Of a stretch of DNA of 64,000 nucleotides, positions 35,109-44,888 are shown piece after piece. The DNA lies in contig NZ_VFOX01000001.1 of assembly GCF_006716345.1 (NCBI RefSeq), forward strand, positions 1,178,001 through 1,242,000. The letters are read 5' to 3'. The notes under the pieces are model-generated. The model worked only from the letters and a program-made list of their open reading frames with translations, searched no databases and was not told the origin of the DNA. A program made the position numbers and the translations under genes. This stretch comes from Microbacterium saperdae (GTDB lineage: Bacteria > Actinomycetota > Actinomycetes > Actinomycetales > Microbacteriaceae). Position 1 is the stretch's first letter. Every line of letters begins with the position of its first letter.

Positions 35109-35789
35109 TCAGTCGGATGCCCAGACGCGCGGCAACTCGGTGGGGGTGAGGAGTGCGGTGAGGAGGTCTCGTACTGGGCCTTCGAGGTCGGTGTCGGTGG
35201 CTGCGGCGAGTGGTTGCAGCCCGGTCGTTGAGCGGAGATGTACTACCCCGAGAACTGCGGCGAGTGCGACCTGGGCGCGGAGGAGTGCTGCGTCCGTGTC
35301 GGTCTCGCCGGCGGCCCATCCGGATGCGGCGGCCATGCGTTCGGCGAATGAGCGCAGAATTTTTCGACGTAGTTCGTCTGCTCTCTCGTCGCCGGAGCGT
35401 TGCAGCAGCAGGAGAATTTGGACAGAGTCCGCTGCGGACGGTAGCTCGCCGAGTCGTTGCAGGATCGTGTCTGCAATACCCGCGACAGTGACGTCTCCCC
35501 GAGCGGTCATGTCTTCGCGGCGGTGACGGCTGAGGTGCTTACCTGCGTCCGTGATGCACGCCTCGAACAGGCCCTCTTTGGAGGAGAAATAGCGGTTGAT
35601 GAGCGCGACGTTCACGCCGGCGTCGGTGGCGATGTCGCGAACGGTGGTTGCGCCGTACCCATCCCGAGCGAAGCGAGATCGGGCCGCGTCCAGGAGTCGC
35701 TGGCGGGTGGCGGTCGCGTTTCGCGCCCGGCCCGCGCGTTGTGTTGCGGGCAAGCGCTCGGCACCGGCCGGTTCGTCGGGCGTGTTCAT
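35109..35789 (-). CDS. TetR-family repressor of the DHA2/AI-2E/DUF998 cassette
   Basis: About 226 residues. RQRLLDAARSRFARDGYGA and GVNVALINRYFSSKEGLFE form the HTH; TetR-like C-terminal domain. ATG 35789 is favoured over an upstream ATG at 35852, which is preceded by non-protein-like residues. Divergent from the MFS gene with a perfect 18-bp palindrome in between. Confidence 0.85.
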   Translation of the reverse strand: MNTPDEPAGAERLPATQRAGRARNATATRQRLLDAARSRFARDGYGATTVRDIATDAGVNVALINRYFSSKEGLFEACITDAGKHLSRHRREDMTARGDVTVAGIADTILQRLGELPSAADSVQILLLLQRSGDERADELRRKILRSFAERMAAASGWAAGETDTDAALLRAQVALAAVLGVVHLRSTTGLQPLAAATDTDLEGPVRDLLTALLTPTELPRVWASD

Positions 35790-35860
35790 ATCGTCTCCAT
35801 CGTCGTCACCGCAGCCTTCGCGTCCACCTCTCAGATAAACGACGGCTGACACGCTTGGTG

Positions 35861-35878
35861 TAAGTAGTAGTCTACTTA
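35861..35878. promoter_or_regulatory. 18-bp perfect TetR operator
   Basis: TAAGTAGTAGTCTACTTA has perfect 7-bp arms around four bases and lies 30 bases before the MFS start and 71 bases before the TetR start. This is the expected size and placement of a TetR operator controlling both directions. Confidence 0.75.
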
Positions 35879-35907
35879 AGTCAGCGCTTGTTTACATGAG
35901 GAGTGGC

Positions 35908-37377
35908 ATGTCGAGTTCGTCGTCTCGTCGGGGTGCGGGGGCCGCTCGAGCGGCGGGGGAGCGGCATACGAATGGAGCGCTGCTCGTTGCGTACTTGGCG
36001 TTGGGCGGGTTGTCGTTCGCGGTGCTGCAGTCACTTGTTGCTCCGGCGTTGGGTTCGATCGGCCATGACTTGGGGGTGTCGACCGGGGATGCGTCGTGGG
36101 TGCTGACGGCGTATCTGTTGGCTGCGGCGGTGCTGACCCCGGTGCTGGGGCGTCTGGGAGACATGGTCGGGAAGCGCCGCGTGCTGATCGTCGTTCTGGT
36201 TCTCCTGTTGGTCGGTACCGTGTTGGCTGCGGTGGCGCCGAACTTGACGGTGCTGATCATGGCGAGAGTATTGCAGGGGGCGGCGGGGGCGATCATGCCG
36301 TTGTCGATCGGTGTGGTGCGGGATGAGTTGGATCCGGATCGGGTGGGTGTGACGATCGGATTGTTGTCGGCGATTTTCGGCGTCGGTGCGGGGGTGGGGA
36401 TCGTGGCGGCGGGCCCGATCGTGGAGGCGCTCTCGTGGAGGTGGCTGTTTTGGTTGCCTGCCGTGTTGGTGGTGATTGCGTTGTTCGGCGCGATCTTCGG
36501 AATGCCGGATTCGCCGGTGAAAACACCGGGTCGTATCGATCTTCTCGGCACGGGGATCTTGACGGTGTCGTTGGTGGCGTTGCTGCTGGGTATCGGGGAG
36601 GGGGCCACGTGGGGGTGGGCCTCGGTGGCAACAGTGTCGCTGCTGATCGTGGGGGGTGTGGCGCTGGTGGTGTTTGTGCTGGTGGAGCTGCGGCTGTCGG
36701 CGCCGTTGATCGATATTCCGTTGTGGCGGAACCGGGGAGTATGGACAGCCCACCTGGTCGCATTGGCTTTCGGGTTCGTGATGTTCGGGACCTTCGTGCT
36801 GGTGCCCACCCTGCTGCAGTTACCGACGGCGACCGGGTACGGGTTCGGGGTGTCGGTCACCGCTTCGGGTCTGTTCCTGCTGCCGACGGTGGCGATGATG
36901 GTGGTCAGCGGACCGATCGCGGGTCTCCTGGTCCGCAAGGCGGGCGCGAAGCTCCCCATGCTGATCGGCTCGGCGATCGCCATGCTCGCGTTCCTTGTTC
37001 CCGCTGTCGGACACGATCAGTTATGGCAGGTCGTGCTGTCCGGGGCGCTGACCGGCGTGGGAGTGGGGTTCGCGTTGGCGGCGACGTCGAACGCGATCAT
37101 TGAAAGCGTCCCCGCGACGCAGACTGGGGAAGCGATCAGCGTGAACACGATCATGCGGACCGTGGGCAGCAGCCTCGGCACCGCGGTGATCGGCGCTGTG
37201 CTCTCCTCTCAGGGCACCTCTGCTGGTGCACCGGCGGATGCTGCGTTCACCGGGGGGTTCTGGGTCTGCGCTGTTGTCGGTGCGATCGCGATCGCCGCCG
37301 CCGTGATGGCTCCTGCTGCCCGGGACGCGGCACGCCGAGTCCCCGCAGCTCGCGACATCGACCGGAAAGATGGATAG
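35908..37377 (+). CDS. DHA2-family MFS exporter
   Basis: About 489 residues and 14 membrane helices. DASWVLTAYLLAAAVLTPV, GRLGDMVGKRRVLIVVL (loop 2-3 motif) and ARVLQGAAGAIMPLSIG are classical. ATG 35908 is favoured because GAGGAG precedes it; ATG 35896 would add four residues. First gene of a three-gene operon with the next two membrane proteins; the next start follows its stop directly. Confidence 0.88.
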   Translation: MSSSSSRRGAGAARAAGERHTNGALLVAYLALGGLSFAVLQSLVAPALGSIGHDLGVSTGDASWVLTAYLLAAAVLTPVLGRLGDMVGKRRVLIVVLVLLLVGTVLAAVAPNLTVLIMARVLQGAAGAIMPLSIGVVRDELDPDRVGVTIGLLSAIFGVGAGVGIVAAGPIVEALSWRWLFWLPAVLVVIALFGAIFGMPDSPVKTPGRIDLLGTGILTVSLVALLLGIGEGATWGWASVATVSLLIVGGVALVVFVLVELRLSAPLIDIPLWRNRGVWTAHLVALAFGFVMFGTFVLVPTLLQLPTATGYGFGVSVTASGLFLLPTVAMMVVSGPIAGLLVRKAGAKLPMLIGSAIAMLAFLVPAVGHDQLWQVVLSGALTGVGVGFALAATSNAIIESVPATQTGEAISVNTIMRTVGSSLGTAVIGAVLSSQGTSAGAPADAAFTGGFWVCAVVGAIAIAAAVMAPAARDAARRVPAARDIDRKDG

Positions 37378-38532
37378 ATGCCGCTGTTCAGAAGACGCAC
37401 GGAACCGCAGGCCTGGTCAACGACGGAGGCTGAGGTGCTCCCGGTGGGGATACGGATCGCCGGCGCATGGTCGTGGCGGATCCTCGCGATCGTCGGAGTG
37501 CTCACGGTGATCGGCTTTCTCGTGGTGCAGCTGAGGTTGCTGGTGATCCCGCTGCTGATCGCGGTCGTGCTGGCTGCGCTGCTCGTCCCGTTCAAGAATT
37601 TTCTGACTCGGCACCGGTGGCCGGTCTGGGCGGCGATCACTGTCGCCGAGCTGAGCGTTCTGGTGGTGGTGGGAGCACTGGGGTATCTGGTGGTCACGCA
37701 GATCACGTCAGGGTTTGGAGGACTTGCTGAGCAGACGGTGGCGTCTTTCACGGAGTTCCGGAAGTTCCTTGCGGAGTCTGCGTTGCAGGTGTCCGGGGCT
37801 GACCTGGATGCCTTCGTCCAACAGGTCTGGGCGATGATTCAGGAGGATGGAGCGGCGCTGGCGTCCGGGGCTGCGGCGTTCGGTTCCAGTGTGGGCCATG
37901 TCTTCGCTGGCGTCCTCCTGGCCCTGTTCTCGACGCTGTTCTTCCTCATCGACGGAGATCGGATCTGGGCCTGGATCGTGCGCCTGTTCCCGCGCCGCGC
38001 CCGCCCGGCCACCGATGAGGCGGGACGTGCCGGATGGGCGACCCTGCAGTCGTTCGTGAAGGTGCAGATCCTCGTCGCGTTCATCGATGCGGTCGGCATC
38101 GGCCTCGGCGCAGCACTGCTGGGAGTCCCGCTCGCTATCCCGATCGGCGTGCTCGTGTTCCTGGGATCCTTCATCCCCGTCATCGGCGCCGTCGTGACCG
38201 GCGCGGTCGCCGTGTTCATCGCACTCGTCTACAACGGATGGGTGATCGCGCTGATCATGCTGGGTATCGTCCTCCTCGTCCAACAGCTCGAAGGACACGT
38301 CCTGCAACCGCTCATCATGGGCTCCGCCGTGAAAGTGCACCCCCTCGCGGTCGTCCTCGCCGTCGCAGGCGGATCGATCGTCGCAGGCATCCCCGGAGCA
38401 CTATTCGCTGTGCCGCTGGTTGCTACGGTCAATGCGATGGTCATGAGCATTGCGGGAGGAGCGTGGCGCGACCACCCCGACCTCGTGCCGTCGCCAACTG
38501 GCCCGGCGGAACGCAGGCGGGAACACCGATGA
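37378..38532 (+). CDS. AI-2E-family (TqsA/PerM-like) membrane protein
   Basis: A 384-residue protein of the AI-2E family with about seven or eight hydrophobic segments; the signature blocks FLIDGDRIWAWI, LGVPLAIPIGVLVFLGSFIPVIGA and QQLEGHVLQPLIMG are clear. The start codon abuts the MFS stop, and the end overlaps the next gene (ATGA). Members export signal molecules or act as ion transporters; its partnership with a drug exporter here is unexplained. Confidence 0.85.
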   Translation: MPLFRRRTEPQAWSTTEAEVLPVGIRIAGAWSWRILAIVGVLTVIGFLVVQLRLLVIPLLIAVVLAALLVPFKNFLTRHRWPVWAAITVAELSVLVVVGALGYLVVTQITSGFGGLAEQTVASFTEFRKFLAESALQVSGADLDAFVQQVWAMIQEDGAALASGAAAFGSSVGHVFAGVLLALFSTLFFLIDGDRIWAWIVRLFPRRARPATDEAGRAGWATLQSFVKVQILVAFIDAVGIGLGAALLGVPLAIPIGVLVFLGSFIPVIGAVVTGAVAVFIALVYNGWVIALIMLGIVLLVQQLEGHVLQPLIMGSAVKVHPLAVVLAVAGGSIVAGIPGALFAVPLVATVNAMVMSIAGGAWRDHPDLVPSPTGPAERRREHR

Positions 38533-39668
38533 ACCTTTCGCTGACGGAAGAAAAGTCCAGCCGTCGCGGGTCTCGACGTTCAGAGAAGAAATCCTCGTCT
38601 CCGGACTCTCTGCGCGTACTGATGCGTGGTGCGGTGGCGGCCGAGTCTCGTGCGCTGGCGTTCGCGTTTGTCGCGCTTGTCGTGGGGATCGTCGTTGGCG
38701 CCTTCGTGTTCGCTGGCGAGCCGGCTGCTCTCTCCGGGGCGAGATCTGTCGGGGTGACGGCAGCGTTCCTGGCTGGCGTGTCGGCCGGGGTGGCGTTCGC
38801 GACGAACTACCTGCGCTTGGTCCGCAGCACGCGGCCGCGTCCTCTCAGCATCGGGGTGAGGTGGCGGATCGGGGTGGACACGGTCGCATTGACCGTCTCC
38901 GCCGTCATCGTCGTCAGCCTGCTCACCGGAACCGTGTTCGCTGTGCTGCAGCTCGCCTTCCGCGACTTCGCCCTCGACCCGCCTGCCGCCGCTGTCGTCA
39001 CCGGCGCCGTCGCCGCCGTGGCGGCATACCTGCTCACCGGTGCCGCCTCGCAACTCACCACCCGGGCGATCGCGAACCTCCTCGCCATGCTGCTGGTCAG
39101 CGGCGGGTTGGCGAGCATGCTCTCCGCGCGAAATACCACCTGGTGGCAGCACAACTTCAGTGCTCTCGGTAGCGGCGACGGCTTCTCGCCCTACACGTTC
39201 AACATCACACTCGTGTTCGCCGGCCTCGTCATCATCACGCTCACCCACCATCTCACTCATGACATCCAGCAGCTATCCGCCCCGGACGCGACTTCCCGGA
39301 TCCGAGTGCTGCGGGCGTGGCTGATCACCGTCGGAGCCCTGTTCGCCGGCGTCGGGATGGTGTCCGTCGATGAAGCCGAACCTCTGCACATTGTCATCGC
39401 CACCACGATGTCGGTCGCGTTCGCTGGACTCATCGCCACGAGTACCTGGCTGGTGCCATGGTTGCCTCGCAGTTTCACCTTCGTCTCCGTCATCGTGCTT
39501 GCGGCGTTCGGGGTCGTCGCGCTCCTCATGTGGCCGATCGGCTACTTCAATCTCACCGCCATGGAACTGCTCAGCTCCATCCTCCTCCTCACCTGGCTCC
39601 TGCTCTTCGTGCGAGCCATCGCCGCCACCGCGGACGACGATCAACCAGGGGGACTGATGTCTGATTGA
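38529..39668 (+). CDS. DUF998-like multi-pass membrane protein
   Basis: A 379-residue protein with a basic, Ser-rich cytosolic start and about ten hydrophobic segments. WWQHNFSALG and the GYFNLTAMELLSSILLLTWL region resemble DUF998 proteins. ATGA overlap with the AI-2E gene places it last in the TetR-controlled operon. Function unknown. Confidence 0.65.
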   Translation: MNLSLTEEKSSRRGSRRSEKKSSSPDSLRVLMRGAVAAESRALAFAFVALVVGIVVGAFVFAGEPAALSGARSVGVTAAFLAGVSAGVAFATNYLRLVRSTRPRPLSIGVRWRIGVDTVALTVSAVIVVSLLTGTVFAVLQLAFRDFALDPPAAAVVTGAVAAVAAYLLTGAASQLTTRAIANLLAMLLVSGGLASMLSARNTTWWQHNFSALGSGDGFSPYTFNITLVFAGLVIITLTHHLTHDIQQLSAPDATSRIRVLRAWLITVGALFAGVGMVSVDEAEPLHIVIATTMSVAFAGLIATSTWLVPWLPRSFTFVSVIVLAAFGVVALLMWPIGYFNLTAMELLSSILLLTWLLLFVRAIAATADDDQPGGLMSD

Positions 39669-39927
39669 CGGTGGATCTGGTCGTGCCTGTCCGAGAAAGA
39701 GGGCGATGACCGAGCACCCAGGCGATGAGACGCATGGCAGGCAGCACAGCCCATGAGAGCGCCGCAAAGGCACGGGGTTGAAGGCTGTGTTGACCGCGGT
39801 GCCCAGGGGCGTGACAGTTGGTTCGAGCCGAAAACCGCGAAGAAGCGGTAGCGTCGCCTGACTGGAGTGGATGAGATTGATGTGCCGGGTTCGGGGGAGG
39901 CTCATAGATCTGTGGAGGATAAGAGCT

Positions 39928-40104
39928 ATGGCAGCGCCGAGGAAGTGGGGCGAGGAGTTGAAGAGCCAGGCCACTCGCTCGGCGTTGAGCGCTCGTCGTA
40001 ACGCCGTGACGAAGACCGGAGCGATTGAACGGATCGCGGATCAGCTTTGTATCAATCCGGAAGCGCTGCGCAACTCGTTCGCCAGGCCGAGAATGATCCC
40101 GTGA
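39928..40104 (+). pseudogene. Remnant of an IS3-type transposase OrfA
   Basis: APRKWGEELKSQATRSAL and GAIERIADQLCINPEALRN match the N-terminal HTH of IS3 OrfA proteins (PRKYPEELRERA and GAI-RIADQLG-NPEALR forms), but the expected WVRQAE is replaced and the frame stops after 58 codons. The left flank near 39875-39905 (TGTGCCGGGTTCGGGGG) may be the old IS end. Otherwise 39669-40280 holds no intact gene. Confidence 0.6.
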
Positions 40105-40280
40105 AGGCGCCCGGGTGACGACCGCTGACAGGTTGCGACAGGGGCAAGGGGAAAGCTCTGCCCGGCCGGGGAGAACTCTTCTGCGTGCACCGACCCACCC
40201 TGGGCGTTGCCCTCGCACTGCAAGACTCCCCAGCGAGGTCGGACGGGGATCCGCAGCATTGTATGGATCATGAAGTAGAC

Positions 40281-40305
40281 CTTGGATTCCAGCAGTCGTC
40301 GCAAC
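40281..40305. repeat. IS30 left terminal inverted repeat
   Basis: A 25-base end starting CTTGGATTCCAGCAG; its exact inverse is at 41891-41915. Confidence 0.85.
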
Positions 40306-40325
40306 ATCAGCGGCGAGGAGCGGAG

Positions 40326-41882
40326 ATGCCGGCGAGGAAGTACACGGAGCAGCAGAGGTTGGCGTTTCTGGCGTTAATCGATCGGGGCGGATCGGTGCGG
40401 GCAGCTGCGCTGGCCGCCGGAGTGAGTCCGGATCGCGGCTACCGATGGATGAAGCAGGCGGGGCTGTCGACGCCGCGAAGCACGCAGCGCAAGCACACCC
40501 CGGAGGACAAGGCAGAGTTCTTCAGACGGCTCGCTGTGAGCGGCAACGTCTCGGCGGTCGCACGCGAACTCGGCTTCAACTGTGTCACCTGCTACGCCTG
40601 GGCGCGTAAGGCGGGGATCTTCACGGGCGCTTACGCGGACGCGAAGCGGCAGGAGTTCCTCCGGATTCGACGTGAGGGCGTATCGCGCCGCGAGGCCGCC
40701 CAACGGCTGGGCGTCGAATCCCACCAGGCGCTGGACTGGGACAAGGGCATCCGCGTGTTCTCCAAGGGCCGGATCTACCCTGACGGCAGAGTGGTGCTCT
40801 ACCGGCCCGGGGAGGTCCTGGCGAACGTGAAGAACCCGAGAACTGCATGGGTGCAAGGCGAACGTGTCCCCATTGCCCGCGTCGAGCAGGTCATCGATGC
40901 CCGCTACCCCAGCCTCCTCGAACGAGAACGGCTGAAGGACCTGATGATGACGGTCTGTCGATCCGGAAGATCGCGGCGATGATGGGGCGGGCGCCTTCGA
41001 CGATTAGCCGTGAAGTGAGACGCAACACCGTCAGCAGGAGTGGCTATCTGCCTCACACGGCGCACCGCGTCTCTGCGAAGCGGCGTGAACGCCCGCGGGC
41101 AGCAAAGCTCGCGGTCGACGGCCCTCCGCGGGACTATGTCGCCGCCAAGCTCAAGAAACGATGGTCGCCGGAGCAGATCCGCCATCGGCTTCAGCGAGAC
41201 TTTCCCCATGACCCGGGGATGCGCGTGAGCTGCGTGACGATCTACCAGGCCATCTATGTCCACGCGCATGGAGAGCTGAGACGCGAGTTGGCAGGCTCAC
41301 TGCGTCGTGGTCGTTCGCGCCGCAAACCGCACCGTGACCCGCCGACGCGCACGAGCAGGTTCATCGACGAGATGACACCGATCTCCCAGCGCCCCGCCGA
41401 CGTCGAAGGCCGCACGATCCCCGGGCACTGGGAAGGCGACCTGATCGTCGGCGCCGGCAGCGGTTCAGCCGTCGCGACACTCGTTGAAAGGACCACACGC
41501 TACGTGGTCCTCGGCCATCTTCCGATCGAGCGCACTGCCGATGCTGTTCGCGACAGCCTCGTCACCGCGTTGCAGGGGATGCCGGCCGTCCGAAGAAGAC
41601 CCTCACCTGGGATCAGGGCGCGGAGATGAGCGAGCACCGGGCCTTCTCCCTTGCCACGGACATGGCGGTCACTTCTGCGAACGCGCTTCACCCTGGCAGC
41701 GCGGCACGAACGAGAACACCAACGGGCTGCTCCGGCAGTATCTGCCCAAAGGCACAAACCTCCGCACCCACGATGCCGTGGCCCTCGCCGCGATCGCCGA
41801 CGAACTGAACGACCGACCGCGCAAGGCGCTGGACTGGGACACTCCGACGGAGCGGATGAGTGCTTTACTGAGCTCGGGATAG
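40326..41882 (+). pseudogene. IS30-family transposase with several frameshifts
   Basis: The N-terminal HTH regions (SVRAAALAAGVSPDRGYRWM; NVSAVARELGFN; GVSRREAAQRLGV) read in one frame to about 40950, the IS30 HTH and catalytic core (LSIRKIAAMMGRAPSTISRE; GHWEGDLIVG with the first Asp) in a second frame to about 41590, LTWDQGAEMSEH with the second Asp in a third, and SPWQRGTNENTNGLLRQYLP with the Glu after a further shift near 41672. All DDE residues are there but split over at least three frameshifts. Confidence 0.8.
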
Positions 41883-41883
41883 T

Positions 41884-42318
41884 TCACACCGTTGCGACGA
41901 CTGCTGGAATCCAAGAGGTGCGCAGATACGTGATGTCGCCCACCCATATCTGGTTCAATGCTCCAACATCCCACTGCCGTTTTGCGGCGTCTGCGGGGTA
42001 AGCATCAGCGTGGCCGATGATCGTTGTCGTCCGCCACCGCTTCGGGCAGATGCCCCGCAACCCGAGGCGACGCATGGTCTTCGCGACTGTCTTCCGAGAG
42101 ATGATCTCACCGTCCTCACGAAGATCAGCGAGGATATTCGGCGACCCGGACACCTCGTCAGACTCGCCATGGAACCAGGAAATCTTCTGCTCGATCCTCT
42201 CCTGGCGGACAGCGCGTTTCGATGGGGCCCGACCGAGCCAGGCGTAGTAACCGGAGCGAGCGACTTCGAGGAGCCTGGCCATCCGCACGATCGTGAAGTT
42301 GCTCTTCTCCACCCGCAT
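41884..42318 (-). pseudogene. IS3-family OrfB, 3' end cut off by IS30
   Basis: EKSNFTIVRMARLLEVARSG and the HTH_21 region (RRLGLRGICPK) lead into the start of the integrase core (NQIWVGDITYLRT, first catalytic Asp). The next codons (WIPAVVATV) are the IS30 terminal repeat, so the rest of the catalytic domain is lost. Normally made by -1 frameshifting from OrfA. Confidence 0.85.
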
Positions 42319-42641
42319 CAGTTCGAACGCTTCCCGTTCGTATCCGACGCTTCCTGGGCGAAGAAGAGCGACGCTTTTTTCAAGAACGCCCGATCCATGT
42401 TCAGCTCCGCGTTTTCCTTACGCAACCGAGCAAGCTCGGCGCGCTCCGTCTCGGACAACGCCCCCGCGTCGGCCTCGTGCTGGACCTTGTAAGCCTTGAC
42501 CCAGTTGCCGAGCGTCTGCTCAACAATGCCGAGCTCCCGTGCCACCGTCGCGACCGGCCGGCCGGTGCTAATCGCCAGCCTCACAGCCTCGTCTTTGTAC
42601 TCAGGCGTGTATGCCTTGCGCTGGTTTCCCATACTGAACAT
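42318..42641 (-). CDS. IS3-family transposase OrfA
   Basis: A 107-residue protein: YTPEYKDEAVRLAISTGRPVATVARELGI is the HTH and ELARLRKENAELNMDRAFLKKA the leucine-zipper helix. Intact. A slippery A6G lies near its end (42380-42374); reading on in the -1 frame gives SVALLRPGSVGYEREAFEL and joins OrfB exactly, the standard IS3 arrangement. With OrfB cut off, no active transposase results. Confidence 0.85.
   Translation of the reverse strand: MFSMGNQRKAYTPEYKDEAVRLAISTGRPVATVARELGIVEQTLGNWVKAYKVQHEADAGALSETERAELARLRKENAELNMDRAFLKKASLFFAQEASDTNGKRSN
42374..42380 (-). other. Programmed -1 frameshift site of the IS3 element
   Basis: AAAAAAG on the minus strand, inside the codons for LKKA of OrfA. 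A -1 slip here connects OrfA to OrfB without a stop. Confidence 0.6.
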
Positions 42642-42674
42642 CCTCCATTAGAGAGTGCCCACCGAACGGGGTCA

Positions 42675-42743
42675 CGGCCAGCGCTCACTCTCGCGATCGT
42701 CTTCATGAGTCGCGGTCGCGAACGTGCGAGAAAGGCCAACTGA
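42675..42743 (+). pseudogene. Last codons of a sugar ABC permease gene cut by IS3
   Basis: Directly after the IS3 end the frame PALTLAIVFMSRGRERARKAN runs to a TGA that overlaps the ATG of the next permease, as is typical of paired MalF/MalG-type genes. It looks like the final membrane helix and tail of the first permease. The rest of that gene is gone. Confidence 0.45.
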
Positions 42744-43531
42744 TGCTGGAAACACGCTCCCGTAGAACGGCGGTCGGGCTTCAGATCGCCGCCACCCTCC
42801 TGATCATCCCGTTTCTGTTCCCGCTGGTGGTAACGGTGCAGGGATCCTTCGGGGGCCGCGGGTGGGGCAACTATGAAGCCGTCCTCGCGATTCCGAATCT
42901 CTGGCGGTACTTCCTCGACAGCACGGTGATCGCGCTGTCGGTGATCGCTATCGTCTTCATCTGCACCCTTCTCGCCGCTTTCGCGTTCTCGAAGCTCCGA
43001 GTGCCGGCGAAGGAGTTCTTCTTCTGACTGCTGCTTCTGGGGCTCACGCTCCCTGAGATCGTCCTGATCACGCCGCTTTTCGCCACCGCCGCGGCGACGG
43101 GGCTGTACGACACGCTCTGGGCGGTCATCATCCCGACGGCCGCCTTGCAGATTCCGTTCACCGTTCTGATCGTGCGCAGCTTTTTCGATGGCATCCCGAA
43201 CGAACTCTTCGAGGCTGCGAGGGCGGAAGGTGCGAGTACTCTGCGCATGTTCGTCTCGATCGTGCTGCCGCTATCGCGCCCCATCGCGGCGACCGTCGTG
43301 ATCCTCACCCTGATCACCAGCTGGAACGCCTACTTGCTGCCTCTCGTGTTCTTGCAGAGCGCCGACAACCAGACGGTCACGTTGCTGAGCCAGTTCTTCG
43401 TCGGGAAATTCGTGAACGACCAGACCAAGGTCCTTGCGGGGTCGGTCATCGTCGCTCTTCCGGAGATTCTTGCTTACGTCCTGCTGCAGCGATACTTCGA
43501 AAAGGGCTTGACTGCGGGCGCGGTCAAGTAG
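42743..43531 (+). pseudogene. Carbohydrate ABC permease (MalG type) with an in-frame stop
   Basis: A 262-codon frame with a single TGA at 43025-43027 (FFF-stop-LLLLGLTLPE), plausibly a Trp codon mutated. Flanking parts are normal: NYEAVLAIPNLWRYFLDSTV, and the EAA loop FEAARAEGASTLRMFVSIVLP that contacts the ATPase. The gene is otherwise full length, ending YFEKGLTAGAVK. Probably inactive. Confidence 0.85.
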
Positions 43532-43544
43532 GAGGTAGGCACTC

Positions 43545-44769
43545 GTGGAGTTCACGCTCACACTGCCGGCTCCTTCGCTCTCCGCGAGCGTCAGCCGACC
43601 TGTCGTCGCGTCGACGATCGCCCGCCTCGTAGCTTCCGGCGCCGCAGACTCAAAAGCCGAGCTCGGCCGACTGACGGGTCTTTCCAGAACGATCGTGGAT
43701 GCGTCAGTGCGCGCTCTCATCCAGATGGGAACTCTGCGCATTAGTGGCAGCCCAGTGCGCGTGGGCGGAGGTCGGTCGGTTGAGAAACTTGAACTCGACC
43801 CGCTCTTCGGACTCATTCTGGTCGTCGACTGCGGAGCATCGCACGCCAGCCTGACGGTGTGCGATCTCCATCAGAGGGTGCTCGCGCATCGCGAACTCGA
43901 GATCCATCTGGCGAGAGGTCCAGGACGGACGGTCGCGATGCTGGGCGATTACTTCACCGCGATGCTTTCGGATCTCGGCGTGGAAGCTCGTCCGAGAGTC
44001 GTCGTGGTGGGGTGCCCGCACCGATGGACCATCGAGCGGGCACCGTGGCTCGGCCGCCGCTCCTGCCGAGTTGGGATGGCTATCCCCTCGTCGCGACGCT
44101 GCGGGAACGACTCGAGGTTCCTGTCATATTGGAGAACGATGTCAATCTGCGAGCTCTCGGCGAGACACGTTCCCGGCCACCCGAACAGGGCCCCGTGGTC
44201 TATGTGAAGGTAGGTACAGGAATCGGTGCGGGCATCGTGAATGCTGACGGCACCATCCTGCGCGGCGCGGACGGAGCCGCTGGCGATATCGGGCACCTTC
44301 GCGTGATCGACTCCGATGCGCTCTGCTCCTGCGGCGGTCGAGGATGTCTCGAAGCCGTGGCCTCGGCGGGAGCCGTCGGCAGGGCGCTCGGGGTGCGCGA
44401 CGAGGATCTCGGATAGACTCTCTCGGAGCTGATCTCCGCCAGGGATCCGGAGACAATGGCTCTGCTTGGTCGAAGCGCCCAGGCGCTGGGGCAAGCGATC
44501 GTGAATCTCGTCTATCTCCTGAACCTGGTGCGGATCGTGGTGGGGGGTGGGGGCTCTCCGAGGACAGTGATGAGCTGCTCGCCGGTATTCGATCAACGAT
44601 CTACGGCCAGGCGCTCCCTCTGGCCACGCGCGATCTTCACATCGTGGAGCCGAGCCTCGGAGCCCGTTCAGGGATCGCCGGTGGGCTGGCGATCGGGATC
44701 GACGCGCTCCTGAACCCAGAAGCGATGTCCGGTCGCATGCGTCAGGGGCGGTCGCTGTCCGTGCATTGA
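43545..44769 (+). pseudogene. ROK-family transcriptional repressor, multiply broken
   Basis: GTG start with AGGAGG. A winged HTH (AELGRLTGLSRTIVDASVRAL) and the start of the ROK domain are in frame one to about 44015; VKVGTGIGAGIV, the ROK block GAAGDIGHL and the zinc motif CSCGGRGCLEAVAS are in a second frame, which hits a TAG at 44414-44416; the last 70 codons (ARSGIAGGLAIGIDALLNPE) are in a third. The regulator of the neighbouring sugar operon has decayed together with it. Confidence 0.85.
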
Positions 44770-44888
44770 CCCATCCGTGGGCCTGAGGGGTAAGCGTGCA
44801 GCGATGGTGTGAGGGGCGTCGCGCCTTCGTGCCGCGCACACTCGAGTGACGCGCGATCACTGATCTTGCATGTTGGTAAAGTTCAGCC

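Larger units (their letters stand above)
40281..41915 (+). mobile_element. IS30-family element with perfect 25-bp ends
   Basis: A 1635-base insertion sequence bounded by a perfect 25-base inverted repeat. Its right end interrupts the IS3 OrfB gene that lies next to it. The flanks show no obvious target duplication, and the DNA left of it is not the remainder of the IS3 gene, so a deletion followed insertion. The transposase is broken, so it can move only if a transposase is supplied elsewhere. Confidence 0.85.
41916..42674 (-). mobile_element. IS3-family element, partial
   Basis: The 5' end of an IS3 element on the minus strand: probable outer end TGACCCCGTTCGGTGGGCAC at 42674-42655, then OrfA and the first part of OrfB. 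The far end is missing because of the IS30 insertion and a deletion. Its insertion also truncated a sugar permease gene at 42675. Confidence 0.75.

Noticed and set aside
40940..40970. Programmed frameshift in the IS30 transposase
   Set aside because: IS30 transposases are normally single frames, no slippery heptamer is present, and further shifts occur downstream.
33946..43027. TGA recoding (selenocysteine or Trp) to explain in-frame TGA in the IS110 transposase and the permease
   Set aside because: TGA is the normal stop of most genes in the window, no SECIS-like hairpin was seen, and neighbouring genes are decaying.
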